A stretch of DNA of 64,000 nucleotides from positions 1,426,001 through 1,490,000 of the forward strand of contig NZ_AP021881.1 of assembly GCF_009937995.1 (NCBI RefSeq), given 5' to 3'. The notes beneath the pieces are model-generated. The model had not been told where the DNA came from. It saw only the letters and a list, made by a program, of their open reading frames with translations, and did no database searches. This DNA is from Sulfuriferula nivalis. GTDB lineage: Bacteria; Pseudomonadota; Gammaproteobacteria; Burkholderiales; Sulfuriferulaceae. Positions within the stretch are counted from its first letter, which is position 1, and each line of letters opens with the position of its first letter. The translations under genes and the position numbers were made by a program. Shown here in pieces: positions 1 through 8,861 of this stretch.

Positions 1-1
1 T

Positions 2-514
2 GTTGATGGCGAAGATTTGAGCGGCAATGAAAGTTATCAGCGTGTTGCTAAGGGACTGGCTTATGTGCCTCAGGGTCGTATGATATTTTCTAATATGACG
101 GTTCAGGAAAATATTGAAACGGGCTTGGGAAAATCGAAGTCCAGACATATTCCTGAAGATATATTTGCGCTGTTTCCAGTTTTATACGACATGCGTCATC
201 GTAAAGGCGGTAATCTGTCCGGTGGTCAACAACAGCAACTGGCGATTGCCCGTGCGCTAGTGACCAATCCTAAAGTGCTACTGCTGGATGAGCCTACCGA
301 AGGTATACAGCCATCCATCATTAAGGATATCGCAAAAGTACTGAATGAAATCAGGAAGATGCGTGAGATTACTATTATCGTTTCTGAGCAGGTTTTGAGT
401 TTTACCATGGAAATTGCTGATCGTATCATTGTGATTGATAAGGGTAAGTTCATCCACGAAGATAAACGTGGGGATGTGGATGCAGCCAAGATCAAGGGTT
501 ATTTGTCAGTCTGA
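2..514 (+). CDS. ABC transporter ATP-binding protein, UrtE/LivF type (5' truncated by window edge)
   Basis: This is the C-terminal part of a branched-chain-amino-acid/urea/amide-type ABC transporter ATPase. The frame is open to the first bases of the window, so the true start and the Walker A motif lie outside. Visible are the Q-loop region (YVPQGRMIF), the ABC signature LSGGQQQQLAIARAL, Walker B (VLLLDEPTEGIQPS) and the switch histidine replaced by Gln in IIVSEQ, a change often seen in UrtE-type subunits. The E-G-I-Q after Walker B is also typical of UrtE/LivF. An AmiE gene begins 26 bases downstream, so uptake of short amides or urea for hydrolysis is the likely role. Family assignment is firm; the exact substrate is inferred from the neighbour. 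Confidence 0.85.
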   Translation, partial: VDGEDLSGNESYQRVAKGLAYVPQGRMIFSNMTVQENIETGLGKSKSRHIPEDIFALFPVLYDMRHRKGGNLSGGQQQQLAIARALVTNPKVLLLDEPTEGIQPSIIKDIAKVLNEIRKMREITIIVSEQVLSFTMEIADRIIVIDKGKFIHEDKRGDVDAAKIKGYLSV

Positions 515-540
515 GCAATGTATATAGAAACGGGTGAATT

Positions 541-1581
541 ATGAGACATGGTGATATTTCCAGTAGTAATGATTGTGTAGGTGTAGCAGTAGTCAACTAC
601 AAGATGCCACGTTTACATACCAAGGCTGAGGTGCTGGATAACGCGCGCAAGATAGGTGAAATGCTGGTAGGCATGAAGCTTGGGTTGCCTGGTATGGATC
701 TGGTTGTTTTCCCTGAATACAGCACGCATGGCATCATGTATGACAGTCAGGAGATGTATGACACTGCTGCAAGCATACCTGGTGAAGAAACCGAGATATT
801 CGCTGAAGCTTGCCGCAAAGCCAACGTATGGGGCGTGTTTTCACTCACGGGTGAGCGTCATGAAGAGCATCCAAATAAGGCGCCGTACAATACCCTGATT
901 TTGATGAACAACAAGGGCGAAATCGTACAGAAATATCGCAAAATCATGCCGTGGTGTCCGATAGAAGGCTGGTATCCGGGTGATCGCACCTATATGTCTG
1001 AAGGTCCTAAGGGCATGAAGATTAGTCTGATCATTTGCGATGATGGCAACTACCCGGAAATCTGGCGTGACTGCGCAATGAAAGGGGCTGAGCTGATAGT
1101 GCGTTGCCAAGGTTATATGTACCCAGCTAAAGATCAGCAAGTACTGGTTGCCAAGGCTATGGCATTCATGAATAACGTTTATGTTGCAGTTGCTAATGCA
1201 TCAGGCTTTGACGGTGTGTATTCGTATTTTGGTCATTCCGCCATTGTTGGTTTTGATGGTCGTACTTTGGGCGAATGTGGTGAAGAGGATTACGGTATTC
1301 AGTATGCCGAGCTGTCAACCTCACAGATCCGCGATGCGCGCAAGAATGGTCAATCTCAGAACCATCTGTTCAAGCTGTTGCACCGTGGTTATACCGGGAA
1401 AATCAACTCGGGTGAAGGCGATAAGGGCGTGGCGGAAATTCCTTACGAGTTCTACAAGAAATGGGTCATGGATCCTGAATCTGCTCGTGAGCAGGTCGAG
1501 TCGTTCACTCGTACTACGGTAGGTACAGCGGAATGTCCGATTCCTGGCATTCCAAATGAAAGTGATACTCCGCATAAATAA
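541..1581 (+). CDS. amiE: Aliphatic amidase AmiE
   Basis: This enzyme hydrolyses short aliphatic amides (acetamide, propionamide) to the carboxylate and ammonia in the cytoplasm. At 346 residues it matches the usual AmiE length, and its start [11 protein letters not shown] is the familiar AmiE N-terminus. The nitrilase-superfamily triad is visible: Glu59 in VVFPEYS, Lys134 in QKYRKIMPW and Cys166 in [13 protein letters not shown]. Formamidase (AmiF) is related but is usually slightly shorter and begins differently, so AmiE is preferred. The gene lies 26 bases after the transporter ATPase and 5 bases before the VWA gene, so it is mid-operon. A GGGTGA sequence just upstream of the ATG can serve as ribosome binding site. 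Confidence 0.95.
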   Translation: MRHGDISSSNDCVGVAVVNYKMPRLHTKAEVLDNARKIGEMLVGMKLGLPGMDLVVFPEYSTHGIMYDSQEMYDTAASIPGEETEIFAEACRKANVWGVFSLTGERHEEHPNKAPYNTLILMNNKGEIVQKYRKIMPWCPIEGWYPGDRTYMSEGPKGMKISLIICDDGNYPEIWRDCAMKGAELIVRCQGYMYPAKDQQVLVAKAMAFMNNVYVAVANASGFDGVYSYFGHSAIVGFDGRTLGECGEEDYGIQYAELSTSQIRDARKNGQSQNHLFKLLHRGYTGKINSGEGDKGVAEIPYEFYKKWVMDPESAREQVESFTRTTVGTAECPIPGIPNESDTPHK

Positions 1582-1586
1582 TCTGT

Positions 1587-3830
1587 ATGGCGAATATCGG
1601 GCTAGTGACAGGCGCTAGCCCGAATCGCTTAATTGAACCAGTGAACCAGTATGAATCTGCGGTGCATGGTGAGCTCACGCATGCAGGACTGAGTAAGACA
1701 TCACTGGGTTTGTTCAGAGATGCTGAGCCTGATCTGATTAGTTTGCTCGGACAGCAATCGGTCGTTTATCTGACCGCGACTATCATTAATATTTATCCCA
1801 AGACGAGTGCTTCAGTCGTCGATCTGATCATAACCTCCAGTCTTCAGGCTGCTCGTACACTCGGCAACCCTCACGCATACAAGTCTTATCTATCGTTGCT
1901 GGAAGAATTGGTGATGCTGGCGCCACGCGGACTACGTCCTATGCTGGCTAAGCAGGACGTTTTGTTGGAACGGATGACTATTGCAGGCCTGCAGCGTTGG
2001 GTACGGAATGGTATCGCGCGCTATAGTCGGGATTTTGCCAGACTCGCGCAATATTTTGCATTGGAGAGTACGGCTTCCTGGCATGCGCTCAATCTGGAGA
2101 GTGGCAATACGCTGTTTATTCACGAACGGCGACGTATAGCACTGTACTTGCGTGCGCTATGGGGACGAGAATTTAAACTCCAGCAGTTCCCGGTGTTAAC
2201 CGATGCCAATGAAGGTCTGGCACGCAGTTTTGTGGATGAACATCATGTAATTCATTTGCCAGACACATATGCAGGTGTCTCCAGCAGGTCGAGCAGAGAT
2301 GTGTATCGGGCTGCTGCAGTGCATGCAGTGGCACACATCATCTACTCCAGGCAGACATTCCTGCGCCGAAAAATCAATCCCATGCAAAACACCTTGATAG
2401 GGTTGATAGAAGACGCACGAGTAGAGGCCTTGGTGATGCGTGATTTCCCCGGCTTGCGCAATTTGTGGCGAGATTTGTACCCACCAACAAATTTTCTTAA
2501 TACCGATTTTCTGTCGTTGGCACGCAGGTTGACGCGTGCGCTGCTAGATCCTGATTATGTTGATAACAACGGCTGGGTGAAAAAGGGTCGTAAGCTGTTT
2601 TTCGAACAACCGCATAGTTGGGATGATCCGCAAATCTCCATCCGGCTTGGCTTGTTGCTGGCTAATGACATGGGGCAAATGCGGGTTAAGTTCAATGCGC
2701 CCGCATATCTGGTTGAGCCGTCATATCGTGACGATAACCGTATGCTGTGGGAGCGTCAGGAGGTGGAAGTGCCATTGCCTGATCCGACGCAACCGGAGCA
2801 GAACCGCGGTGACAGCAAGCAGACGTTTACCCGCAATATAGATACGACACGGCAGCGAGCGACTGATATAACCGATGCAAGCACGGAAACATTACAGCTG
2901 CCTGCGCCACCAACGCCAGATGATTTCCCAGTGAAATCCGTATTCCATTATCCAGAATGGGATTATCGCATGGGCATGGAACGACCAAATGTGGCAAGCG
3001 TTATCGAGCAGCCATGCCCTGCGGGTGAGTTAAGTACTATCACTGAGATTGAGGATAGCACCCAGGCTGTACTCTCCAGACTTAAACGTATTAATCAGGC
3101 AGTGCGCCCCAACTTGCTGTATCGGCAAAAGAAACATGAGGAGGGAGATGATCTCGATCTCGAAGCAGTTATTCGCGCTGCTACGGATATCAGACAGCAA
3201 CGTACGCCAGATATGCGTATTAACAGCCGATACATCAGAAATGCGCAGCAGGTATCAGTATTGTTATTGCTGGATTTGTCTCAGTCGACCAATCAGCATG
3301 TTCCGAATACGGATAAGACTGTCCTCGACCTGACCAGAGAAACGGCAGTGCTTTTTGCTGGTGCAGTTACTGATCTCGGTGATGATTTTGCCATACATGG
3401 CTTCTCTTCGAATGGCCGTCATCAGGTTGAGTATTATCGTTTGCAGGATTTTTCTGAAAGTTTCGATGACCACATTAAACAACGTCTGGCAGGTATGACT
3501 GGCAAGTTGTCGACCCGATTAGGTGCGGCAACCAGACATGCGGGGCACTACCTGGCACAGCAGCCGGGTAGTCGTAAGATATTATTAATTATCAGCGATG
3601 GTGAGCCTGCCGATATTGACGTCACTGACGCAAACTATCTGGTGCATGACGCGGCACATGCAGTCAGGCAATTGCGTCGTTCAGGGTTGGATTGCTTCGG
3701 GCTTAATCTGAATATACATACAGAAGCTCAGTCAGCACAAATTTTCGGGAAAAGGGGTTATCGTATGCTGGATGATATATCTCGTTTGCCGGAAATTTTA
3801 CCTGCTATTTATTTAAGATTGCGGCGTTAA
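1587..3830 (+). CDS. VWA-domain protein of the NorD/CbbO type
   Basis: A 747-residue cytoplasmic protein with a C-terminal von Willebrand A domain (about residues 550-747). The MIDAS metal site DLSQSTN lies near residue 562 and a DGEPAD loop follows. The middle holds the EDARVEAL motif shared by NorD and CbbO proteins. In known systems these VWA proteins pair with a MoxR-type AAA+ ATPase (NorQ, CbbQ) to activate a target enzyme. The start is only 5 bases after the amiE stop, so translation is coupled and the amidase or its transporter is the likely client. No MoxR partner is seen in the window; it may lie to the left of it. The partner and role are inferred; the family is clear. Confidence 0.82.
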   Translation: MANIGLVTGASPNRLIEPVNQYESAVHGELTHAGLSKTSLGLFRDAEPDLISLLGQQSVVYLTATIINIYPKTSASVVDLIITSSLQAARTLGNPHAYKSYLSLLEELVMLAPRGLRPMLAKQDVLLERMTIAGLQRWVRNGIARYSRDFARLAQYFALESTASWHALNLESGNTLFIHERRRIALYLRALWGREFKLQQFPVLTDANEGLARSFVDEHHVIHLPDTYAGVSSRSSRDVYRAAAVHAVAHIIYSRQTFLRRKINPMQNTLIGLIEDARVEALVMRDFPGLRNLWRDLYPPTNFLNTDFLSLARRLTRALLDPDYVDNNGWVKKGRKLFFEQPHSWDDPQISIRLGLLLANDMGQMRVKFNAPAYLVEPSYRDDNRMLWERQEVEVPLPDPTQPEQNRGDSKQTFTRNIDTTRQRATDITDASTETLQLPAPPTPDDFPVKSVFHYPEWDYRMGMERPNVASVIEQPCPAGELSTITEIEDSTQAVLSRLKRINQAVRPNLLYRQKKHEEGDDLDLEAVIRAATDIRQQRTPDMRINSRYIRNAQQVSVLLLLDLSQSTNQHVPNTDKTVLDLTRETAVLFAGAVTDLGDDFAIHGFSSNGRHQVEYYRLQDFSESFDDHIKQRLAGMTGKLSTRLGAATRHAGHYLAQQPGSRKILLIISDGEPADIDVTDANYLVHDAAHAVRQLRRSGLDCFGLNLNIHTEAQSAQIFGKRGYRMLDDISRLPEILPAIYLRLRR

Positions 3831-3959
3831 TATTGAAATATATTGCTGAAAATTTAAGTTTTTTAATCATCATCTTAACTTTTGCCAAAATGGGATAGTG
3901 CAGTTTTCTAATCCTCCTAAAATCGAGCTGAGCAGTTTACTTTTTAAAGGGGAATGGTT

Positions 3960-5342
3960 ATGGAAACTGGAGCAAGTAATACACTCAAACCCACACTGAA
4001 TGTCTGGCATATGTGGGGTTTGGCAGTCGGACTAGTGATTTCGGGTGAATATTTTGGCTGGAGTTATGGCTGGGATAAAGCTGGAACGCTGGGTTTTATG
4101 GTGACGTCGGTGATGATTGCGGTGATGTACACCACTTTCATTTTCAGTTTTACCGAATTAACGACATCTATTCCTCACGCGGGTGGGCCATTTGCCTATG
4201 CGCGTCGAGCGTTTGGTGACAAGGCGGCGTTTATTGCAGGTTTTGCTACGTTGGTGGAGTTTGTATTTGCGCCGCCAGCGATTGCCATGGCCATAGGGGC
4301 ATATCTGAATGTGCAGTTTCCTGGTGTGGACGTTAAAGTGATGGCAGCAGGTGCTTATGTCATCTTCATCGGATTGAATATTATCGGGGTGCGGATTGCT
4401 GCAACCTTTGAACTGTTTGTGACCATACTGGCAATCCTGGAGCTGCTGGTATTTATGGGTGTGGTGTCACCTGCATTTTCTGTAGCAAATTTTGTTGCGC
4501 ATGGCTGGTCTGGGCAAGATGGTTTCAGCGTGGCAGCCATCCCCGGAATAGTTGCGGCGATTCCTTTTGCCATCTGGTTTTTCCTTGCTATTGAAGGCGT
4601 GGCCATGGCAGCAGAAGAAGCTGAGAATCCTAAGCGCACTGTACCAGTTGCCTACATTGCCGGGATATTAACGCTGGTGGTGCTGGCGATGGGGGTGATG
4701 GTGTTTGCAGGTGGTACGGGTGACTGGAAAGCGCTGTCAAATATCAACGATCCGTTACCACAGGCGATGAAGCTGGTGGTGGGTGCGAACAGTGGCTGGC
4801 TGCATATGCTGGTGTGGATAGGCTTATTCGGGCTTATAGCATCATTCCACGGCATTATTCTGGGTTATTCACGACAAATATTTGCACTGGCACGCGCGGG
4901 TTACATGCCGCAGTATTTCGCTGCAGTACATCCAAAATTCAAAACACCTCATCGTGCCATTATCGCAGGCGGTATCGTTGGCGTGGCGGCGATATTCAGC
5001 GATGATCTGATTTCATTTGGTGGGCAGACATTGACAGCCAATCTGATTACTATGGCCGTATTCGGTGCGATTGTCATGTATATCATTTCCATGCTTAGTC
5101 TGTTTGCGTTGCGTAAGAATGAGCCTAATATGAGTCGTCCATTCCCCGCAATGGTTTATCCGTTATTCCCTGCGATTGCTTTGATATTGGCGGCGATTAG
5201 TCTGGTTACTATGATCTACTATAATCAACTGTTGGCTGAGTTGTTCGTGGCATTGATGGCGATTGCCTATGGCTACTTTCTACTTACCAAGCATCATCGG
5301 GATGCGGCCATCGATAATCAACAGATACCTGTTGTTGGGTAA
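3960..5342 (+). CDS. Ethanolamine/amino-acid permease (APC superfamily)
   Basis: An inner-membrane permease with about 12 hydrophobic segments and APC-family features such as the FTELTTSIPHAGGPFAYARRA stretch in the first helices and the AEEAENPKRTVP loop. Length (460 residues) fits ethanolamine permeases of the EAT family. It lies 48 bases before eutB on the same strand, so ethanolamine import is the likely job. An upstream in-frame ATG at 3954 exists, but the purine-rich AAAGGGGA site at 3946-3953 is correctly spaced only for the ATG at 3960. The 120 bases before it show no clear sigma-54 or palindromic site. Confidence 0.88.
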   Translation: METGASNTLKPTLNVWHMWGLAVGLVISGEYFGWSYGWDKAGTLGFMVTSVMIAVMYTTFIFSFTELTTSIPHAGGPFAYARRAFGDKAAFIAGFATLVEFVFAPPAIAMAIGAYLNVQFPGVDVKVMAAGAYVIFIGLNIIGVRIAATFELFVTILAILELLVFMGVVSPAFSVANFVAHGWSGQDGFSVAAIPGIVAAIPFAIWFFLAIEGVAMAAEEAENPKRTVPVAYIAGILTLVVLAMGVMVFAGGTGDWKALSNINDPLPQAMKLVVGANSGWLHMLVWIGLFGLIASFHGIILGYSRQIFALARAGYMPQYFAAVHPKFKTPHRAIIAGGIVGVAAIFSDDLISFGGQTLTANLITMAVFGAIVMYIISMLSLFALRKNEPNMSRPFPAMVYPLFPAIALILAAISLVTMIYYNQLLAELFVALMAIAYGYFLLTKHHRDAAIDNQQIPVVG

Positions 5343-5390
5343 GTTAAGCGTGACGCTAGATAAGGGCTGAGCGCTGTCGGGAGAAATGCA

Positions 5391-6788
5391 ATGCAGTATC
5401 GTCATAGCGTTGGGATGCAAACCTGGCAGTTTAATGATTTGAAAGATTTGCTGGCTAAAGCAACACCTGAGCGCTCAGGCGATTATCTGGCGGGTGTTGC
5501 TGCCGGGTCTTACGTAGAACGTATGGCAGCAAAATTGTGTCTGGCCGATGTACCGCTGCAGCGATTTCTGGAGGAGCTGGTAATTCCTTATGAAGATGAT
5601 GAGGTTACACGGCTTATCATTGACAGTCATGATAAGCAGGCCTTTGCGGAAATTAGTCATCTGACAGTAGGCGATTTCCGTAACTGGTTATTGTCTGATG
5701 TGGCAGATACGGCTACTTTGCAGCGCGTAGCGCGGGGTATTACGCCAGAAATGGCTGCGGCTGTTAGCAAATTGATGCGCAATCAGGATTTGATACTGGT
5801 GGCGCGTAAATGCAGTGTGGTGACTGCTTTCCGTGACACCATAGGCTTGCCTGGACGCATGGCTACGCGCTTGCAACCGAATCACCCCACTGATGATCCT
5901 CGCGGTATTGCAGCCTCTATTGTGGATGGCCTGTTGTATGGTTCGGGTGATGCGGTAATCGGCATTAATCCAGCCACAGATAGCATCCCTGCATTAATGG
6001 ATATTTATTATCTGGTGGATGAGGTGATCAATGAGTTTGAGATTCCGACACAGTCTTGCATATTGACCCACGTTACCAATCAGATCCAGTTGATAGAAAG
6101 AGGTGCACCAGTTGATCTGGTGTTTCAGTCTATAGCAGGTACGGAAAAAGCCAACCGCAGTTTTGGTATTGATATTGCCATTTTGCAAGAAGCACAGCAG
6201 GCAGCGCTTTCATTGCAGCGCGGGACTGTGGGTAATAACGTAATGTACTTTGAGACGGGGCAGGGTACAGCGTTGTCATCCAGCGCCAATTTCGGAGTTG
6301 ATCAGCAAACCTGCGAAGCACGGGCTTATGCCATCGCTCGTCATTTTTCACCGTTACTCAGCAATACTGTAGTTGGCTTTATCGGCCCCGAGTATTTGTA
6401 TAACGGTAAACAGATTATTCGCGCGGGGCTAGAAGATCATTTCTGCGGCAAGTTGCTGGGCGTGCCCTTGGGTTGTGACGTGTGTTACACCAATCATGCC
6501 GAGGCGGATCAGGACGATATGGATAATCTGATGACATTGCTGGCAGCTGCAGAGGTGACTTTCATCATGGGCATACCAGGTGCGGATGATATCATGCTTA
6601 ACTATCAGAGCACGTCTTTTCATGATGCGCTTTATTTGCGTAATGTGATGGGGCTAAAACCAGCGCCGGAGTTTGAATTATGGTTGAAAAAAATGAATAT
6701 TACCGACCAAGCGGGACGGATGCGGCCAGTGGAAGCGACGCATCATCTGTTGCAAGCCATGCCCAAACAGTTGCTGGCAGTGAATTAA
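5391..6788 (+). CDS. eutB: Ethanolamine ammonia-lyase large subunit
   Basis: The catalytic large subunit of adenosylcobalamin-dependent ethanolamine ammonia-lyase, which converts ethanolamine to acetaldehyde and ammonia. At 465 residues it has full family length, with recognisable EutB blocks such as DDPRGIAASIVDGLLYGSGDA, a FETGQGTALSSSAN block and GCDVCYTNHAEADQDDMD near the C-terminus. It sits between the permease and eutC. The last 109 bases also encode the start of eutC in another frame. No carboxysome-like shell genes accompany it, so the released acetaldehyde is presumably handled by enzymes elsewhere. Confidence 0.95.
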   Translation: MQYRHSVGMQTWQFNDLKDLLAKATPERSGDYLAGVAAGSYVERMAAKLCLADVPLQRFLEELVIPYEDDEVTRLIIDSHDKQAFAEISHLTVGDFRNWLLSDVADTATLQRVARGITPEMAAAVSKLMRNQDLILVARKCSVVTAFRDTIGLPGRMATRLQPNHPTDDPRGIAASIVDGLLYGSGDAVIGINPATDSIPALMDIYYLVDEVINEFEIPTQSCILTHVTNQIQLIERGAPVDLVFQSIAGTEKANRSFGIDIAILQEAQQAALSLQRGTVGNNVMYFETGQGTALSSSANFGVDQQTCEARAYAIARHFSPLLSNTVVGFIGPEYLYNGKQIIRAGLEDHFCGKLLGVPLGCDVCYTNHAEADQDDMDNLMTLLAAAEVTFIMGIPGADDIMLNYQSTSFHDALYLRNVMGLKPAPEFELWLKKMNITDQAGRMRPVEATHHLLQAMPKQLLAVN

Positions 6789-7567
6789 GTTCCGTTGTTG
6801 CCGATCCATGGCAACAGCTCCGACAATTTACCCAGGCACGCATCGCTTTGGGGCGGGTCGGTACCAGTCTGCCTACTGAAGAAGTATTGAATTTCGGCTA
6901 TGCACACGCTATGGCACGGGATGCAGTGCATTTGCCGCTGGATGTCGATATGCTGGAACGGGAGTGCGCTACTGCTGGCTGGACTGTGGTGCATGTGCAA
7001 AGTCGTGCCGCAGATCGTACCAGCTATCTGTTACGTCCTGATCTTGGCAGGCGTGTGGATGCGGCTGGATTGGAGAAATTGCAATCCATCAAATCACAGC
7101 ATCCGCAACCAGATTTGGTTTTTGTAGTCGGGGATGGGCTGTCTGCCTTAGCAATACATAAACACGCGATACCCTTGATGGCAGAAGTTCGTCGAAGTGC
7201 GCCCGTAGAATGGCAATTGGGTACTGTGGTGATGGCCAGTCAGGCGCGGGTAGCTATTGGTGATGAAATTGGTGAGGCATTGGGTGCGCGGGTGGTGGCT
7301 GTGCTCATAGGCGAACGACCTGGGCTGAGTTCACCAGACAGTCTGGGAATCTATCTGACATATGATCCTAAAGTGGGGCGAAATGATGCTGAACGTAACT
7401 GTATTTCCAATGTGCGGCTGGAGGGTTTGAGTTATGCGGTAGCGGCTAAAAAACTAGTATGGCTGGCTCAGCAAGCTATGCGGTTGCAATTGTCTGGTGT
7501 GGATTTGAAAGATGAAAGCGATATGGTGCAGATTGCTGATGCTACTCCACTAAGCTTGCCTAGTTAA
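6680..7567 (+). CDS. eutC: Ethanolamine ammonia-lyase small subunit
   Basis: The small subunit of ethanolamine ammonia-lyase, which helps bind adenosylcobalamin. The core from about residue 42 (DPWQQLRQFTQARIALGRVG) is typical EutC, as are DLVFVVGDGLSALA and the GERPGLSSPDSLGIYLTY block. The first 40 residues are a low-complexity Ser/Ala-rich extension. There is no other ATG, GTG or TTG in this frame before the conserved core, and GGAG at 6668-6671 lies 8 bases before the ATG at 6680. The start is therefore well supported although it overlaps eutB by 109 bases. The stop overlaps the convergent regulator gene by 8 bases. Confidence 0.93.
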   Translation: MVEKNEYYRPSGTDAASGSDASSVASHAQTVAGSELSSVVADPWQQLRQFTQARIALGRVGTSLPTEEVLNFGYAHAMARDAVHLPLDVDMLERECATAGWTVVHVQSRAADRTSYLLRPDLGRRVDAAGLEKLQSIKSQHPQPDLVFVVGDGLSALAIHKHAIPLMAEVRRSAPVEWQLGTVVMASQARVAIGDEIGEALGARVVAVLIGERPGLSSPDSLGIYLTYDPKVGRNDAERNCISNVRLEGLSYAVAAKKLVWLAQQAMRLQLSGVDLKDESDMVQIADATPLSLPS

Positions 7568-8558
7568 GAGAGTGCAGGCGTTTGAAGGTGGTGGACGGTA
7601 ATTCGCCAAACATTTTTTTATATTCCTGTGAAAAATGTCCGAAATGCCAGAAACCCCAATGCGTCGCCGCTTCGGTAACGGAGTTGGCATCTTTTAACAT
7701 GTGTCGCACTGCATTTAACCGTTCCGCCCGTAAATAAGCTACAGGGTTAGTCGCAAGCATGTTGTGAAAGCAGTATTGCAGGCTGCGACGGCTGATGCCG
7801 AAGTGTTGACACAGATCCGCTACGCTGATGGCATTTTCCGATTGAGTCAGTGCGAGTTCACGTGACTCTGCTACGATATGCCAGCATCTGCTGGTCGATA
7901 ACTGTATGCCGACGTCATCATTGCCATGTATGAGATTGTCAGCCAGAAAAGCTAAGATCGTCGTACGTAATGACTTAATGTATAAATCGTTTTGCAGTAG
8001 ATCGGGCATCGCCTGAACTGTCTGGAAAATTTCTGAGATAAATTTACGTATGCCATCCAGCCGTGCAGAGCTCATGGTGAAAATATGCGCCTGTCCGCAG
8101 TTTCGTTGTATCGCTGCTTGTTCTTCGGGCATTAACATCTCAAATAACGCAGTACGATTAACCGATATGCCCGCCATGACTAATCCATTGGGGGAGAAAA
8201 ACTCAAATCCGTTACCACCAGAAAACACATGTATGCAATCGCTGGTGCTCGGTGTGCCGCAGAATACACCGTGATTATTTGCTGCCAGTGGCACGCCTAT
8301 TGCGATAACATCGTTGCCTAATTGACCATGTTGAAACAAGGCCTGGTTGGTGTACTCAAGAAACAGGTGTACATCTTTAAATTTGATGTCAGATACATAG
8401 CCATTAAACCGACCAGAGGACATCTGCAGATAATCCTGATTCCATCCTCTTAATAAATCAGCTTGCTCATCAAAATCATACGATACCCAATGATTAAACG
8501 AACCGGTGGGCACAAGTTCGAGATTCGTCAGAGATGGCATGGCTTTATTCCGAAACAA
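7560..8558 (-). CDS. AraC-family transcriptional regulator, EutR-like
   Basis: A 332-residue regulator with an N-terminal ligand-sensing region and a C-terminal AraC double helix-turn-helix (about residues 225-328). The second helix-turn-helix region ends in HWGFWHFGHFSQEYKKMFGELPS, the block that marks EutR-type activators. EutR of enterics responds to ethanolamine plus adenosylcobalamin. Here the gene is convergent with eutBC and ends inside the eutC stop region. Its own promoter must lie in the 300 bases shared with the chemoreceptor gene, where a pair of TGGTGCGT boxes is found. Regulation of eutBC and the permease is inferred from position and family. Confidence 0.85.
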   Translation of the reverse strand: MFRNKAMPSLTNLELVPTGSFNHWVSYDFDEQADLLRGWNQDYLQMSSGRFNGYVSDIKFKDVHLFLEYTNQALFQHGQLGNDVIAIGVPLAANNHGVFCGTPSTSDCIHVFSGGNGFEFFSPNGLVMAGISVNRTALFEMLMPEEQAAIQRNCGQAHIFTMSSARLDGIRKFISEIFQTVQAMPDLLQNDLYIKSLRTTILAFLADNLIHGNDDVGIQLSTSRCWHIVAESRELALTQSENAISVADLCQHFGISRRSLQYCFHNMLATNPVAYLRAERLNAVRHMLKDANSVTEAATHWGFWHFGHFSQEYKKMFGELPSTTFKRLHSLN

Positions 8559-8651
8559 GAGAGTACATGTTAATCAGCAACAATCGTGCCTATTGTCAAA
8601 GCCTGAGTTTATCTATAATTGAGCGAGGTTAGGGATGTAGTGCAAGCTCGG

Positions 8652-8682
8652 TTTGGTGCGTTTACATATTAAAATGGTGCGT
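8652..8682. promoter_or_regulatory. Paired TGGTGCGT boxes, candidate operator
   Basis: Two copies of TGGTGCGT lie at 8654-8661 and 8675-8682, 21 bases apart (about two helical turns), in the 303-base gap between the EutR-like gene and the chemoreceptor. The first is part of the 9-mer TTTGGTGCG, which also occurs upstream of ureD and glnK. The half-site resembles NtrC half-sites, but the full NtrC palindrome is not present. The rest of the gap is AT-rich with no gene seen. Confidence 0.45.
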
Positions 8683-8693
8683 AGCATGTAGCT

Positions 8694-8720
8694 TAAAGAA
8701 TTAACTGGTATTGCCTAGGG
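8694..8720 (+). promoter_or_regulatory. Possible FliA (sigma-28) promoter for the chemoreceptor
   Basis: TAAAGAAT at 8694-8701 and GCCTAGGG at 8713-8720 are separated by 11 bases. This fits the TAAAGTTT-N11-GCCGATAA layout of flagellar sigma-28 promoters in spacing, and in the TAAAG and GCC cores, but the second half of the -10 element is poor. It lies about 140 bases before the chemoreceptor start. Chemoreceptor genes are common FliA targets. This is a weak candidate. Confidence 0.3.
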
Positions 8721-8861
8721 TAATATTTATAGTTTGGATAGTTAAAAAAGATAGCCAGCTATTATCATAAGTTATATGATTTGAACCAGCATGGATGACG
8801 CGAGTATGCTGGCCACTATAATAATTATATAAAATTAATATTAGGACGGAGAGGACCCAGA

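Noticed and set aside
3831-3959. Sigma-54 promoter for the ethanolamine permease
   Set aside because: No GG-N10-GC pair with matching flanks was found in this gap.
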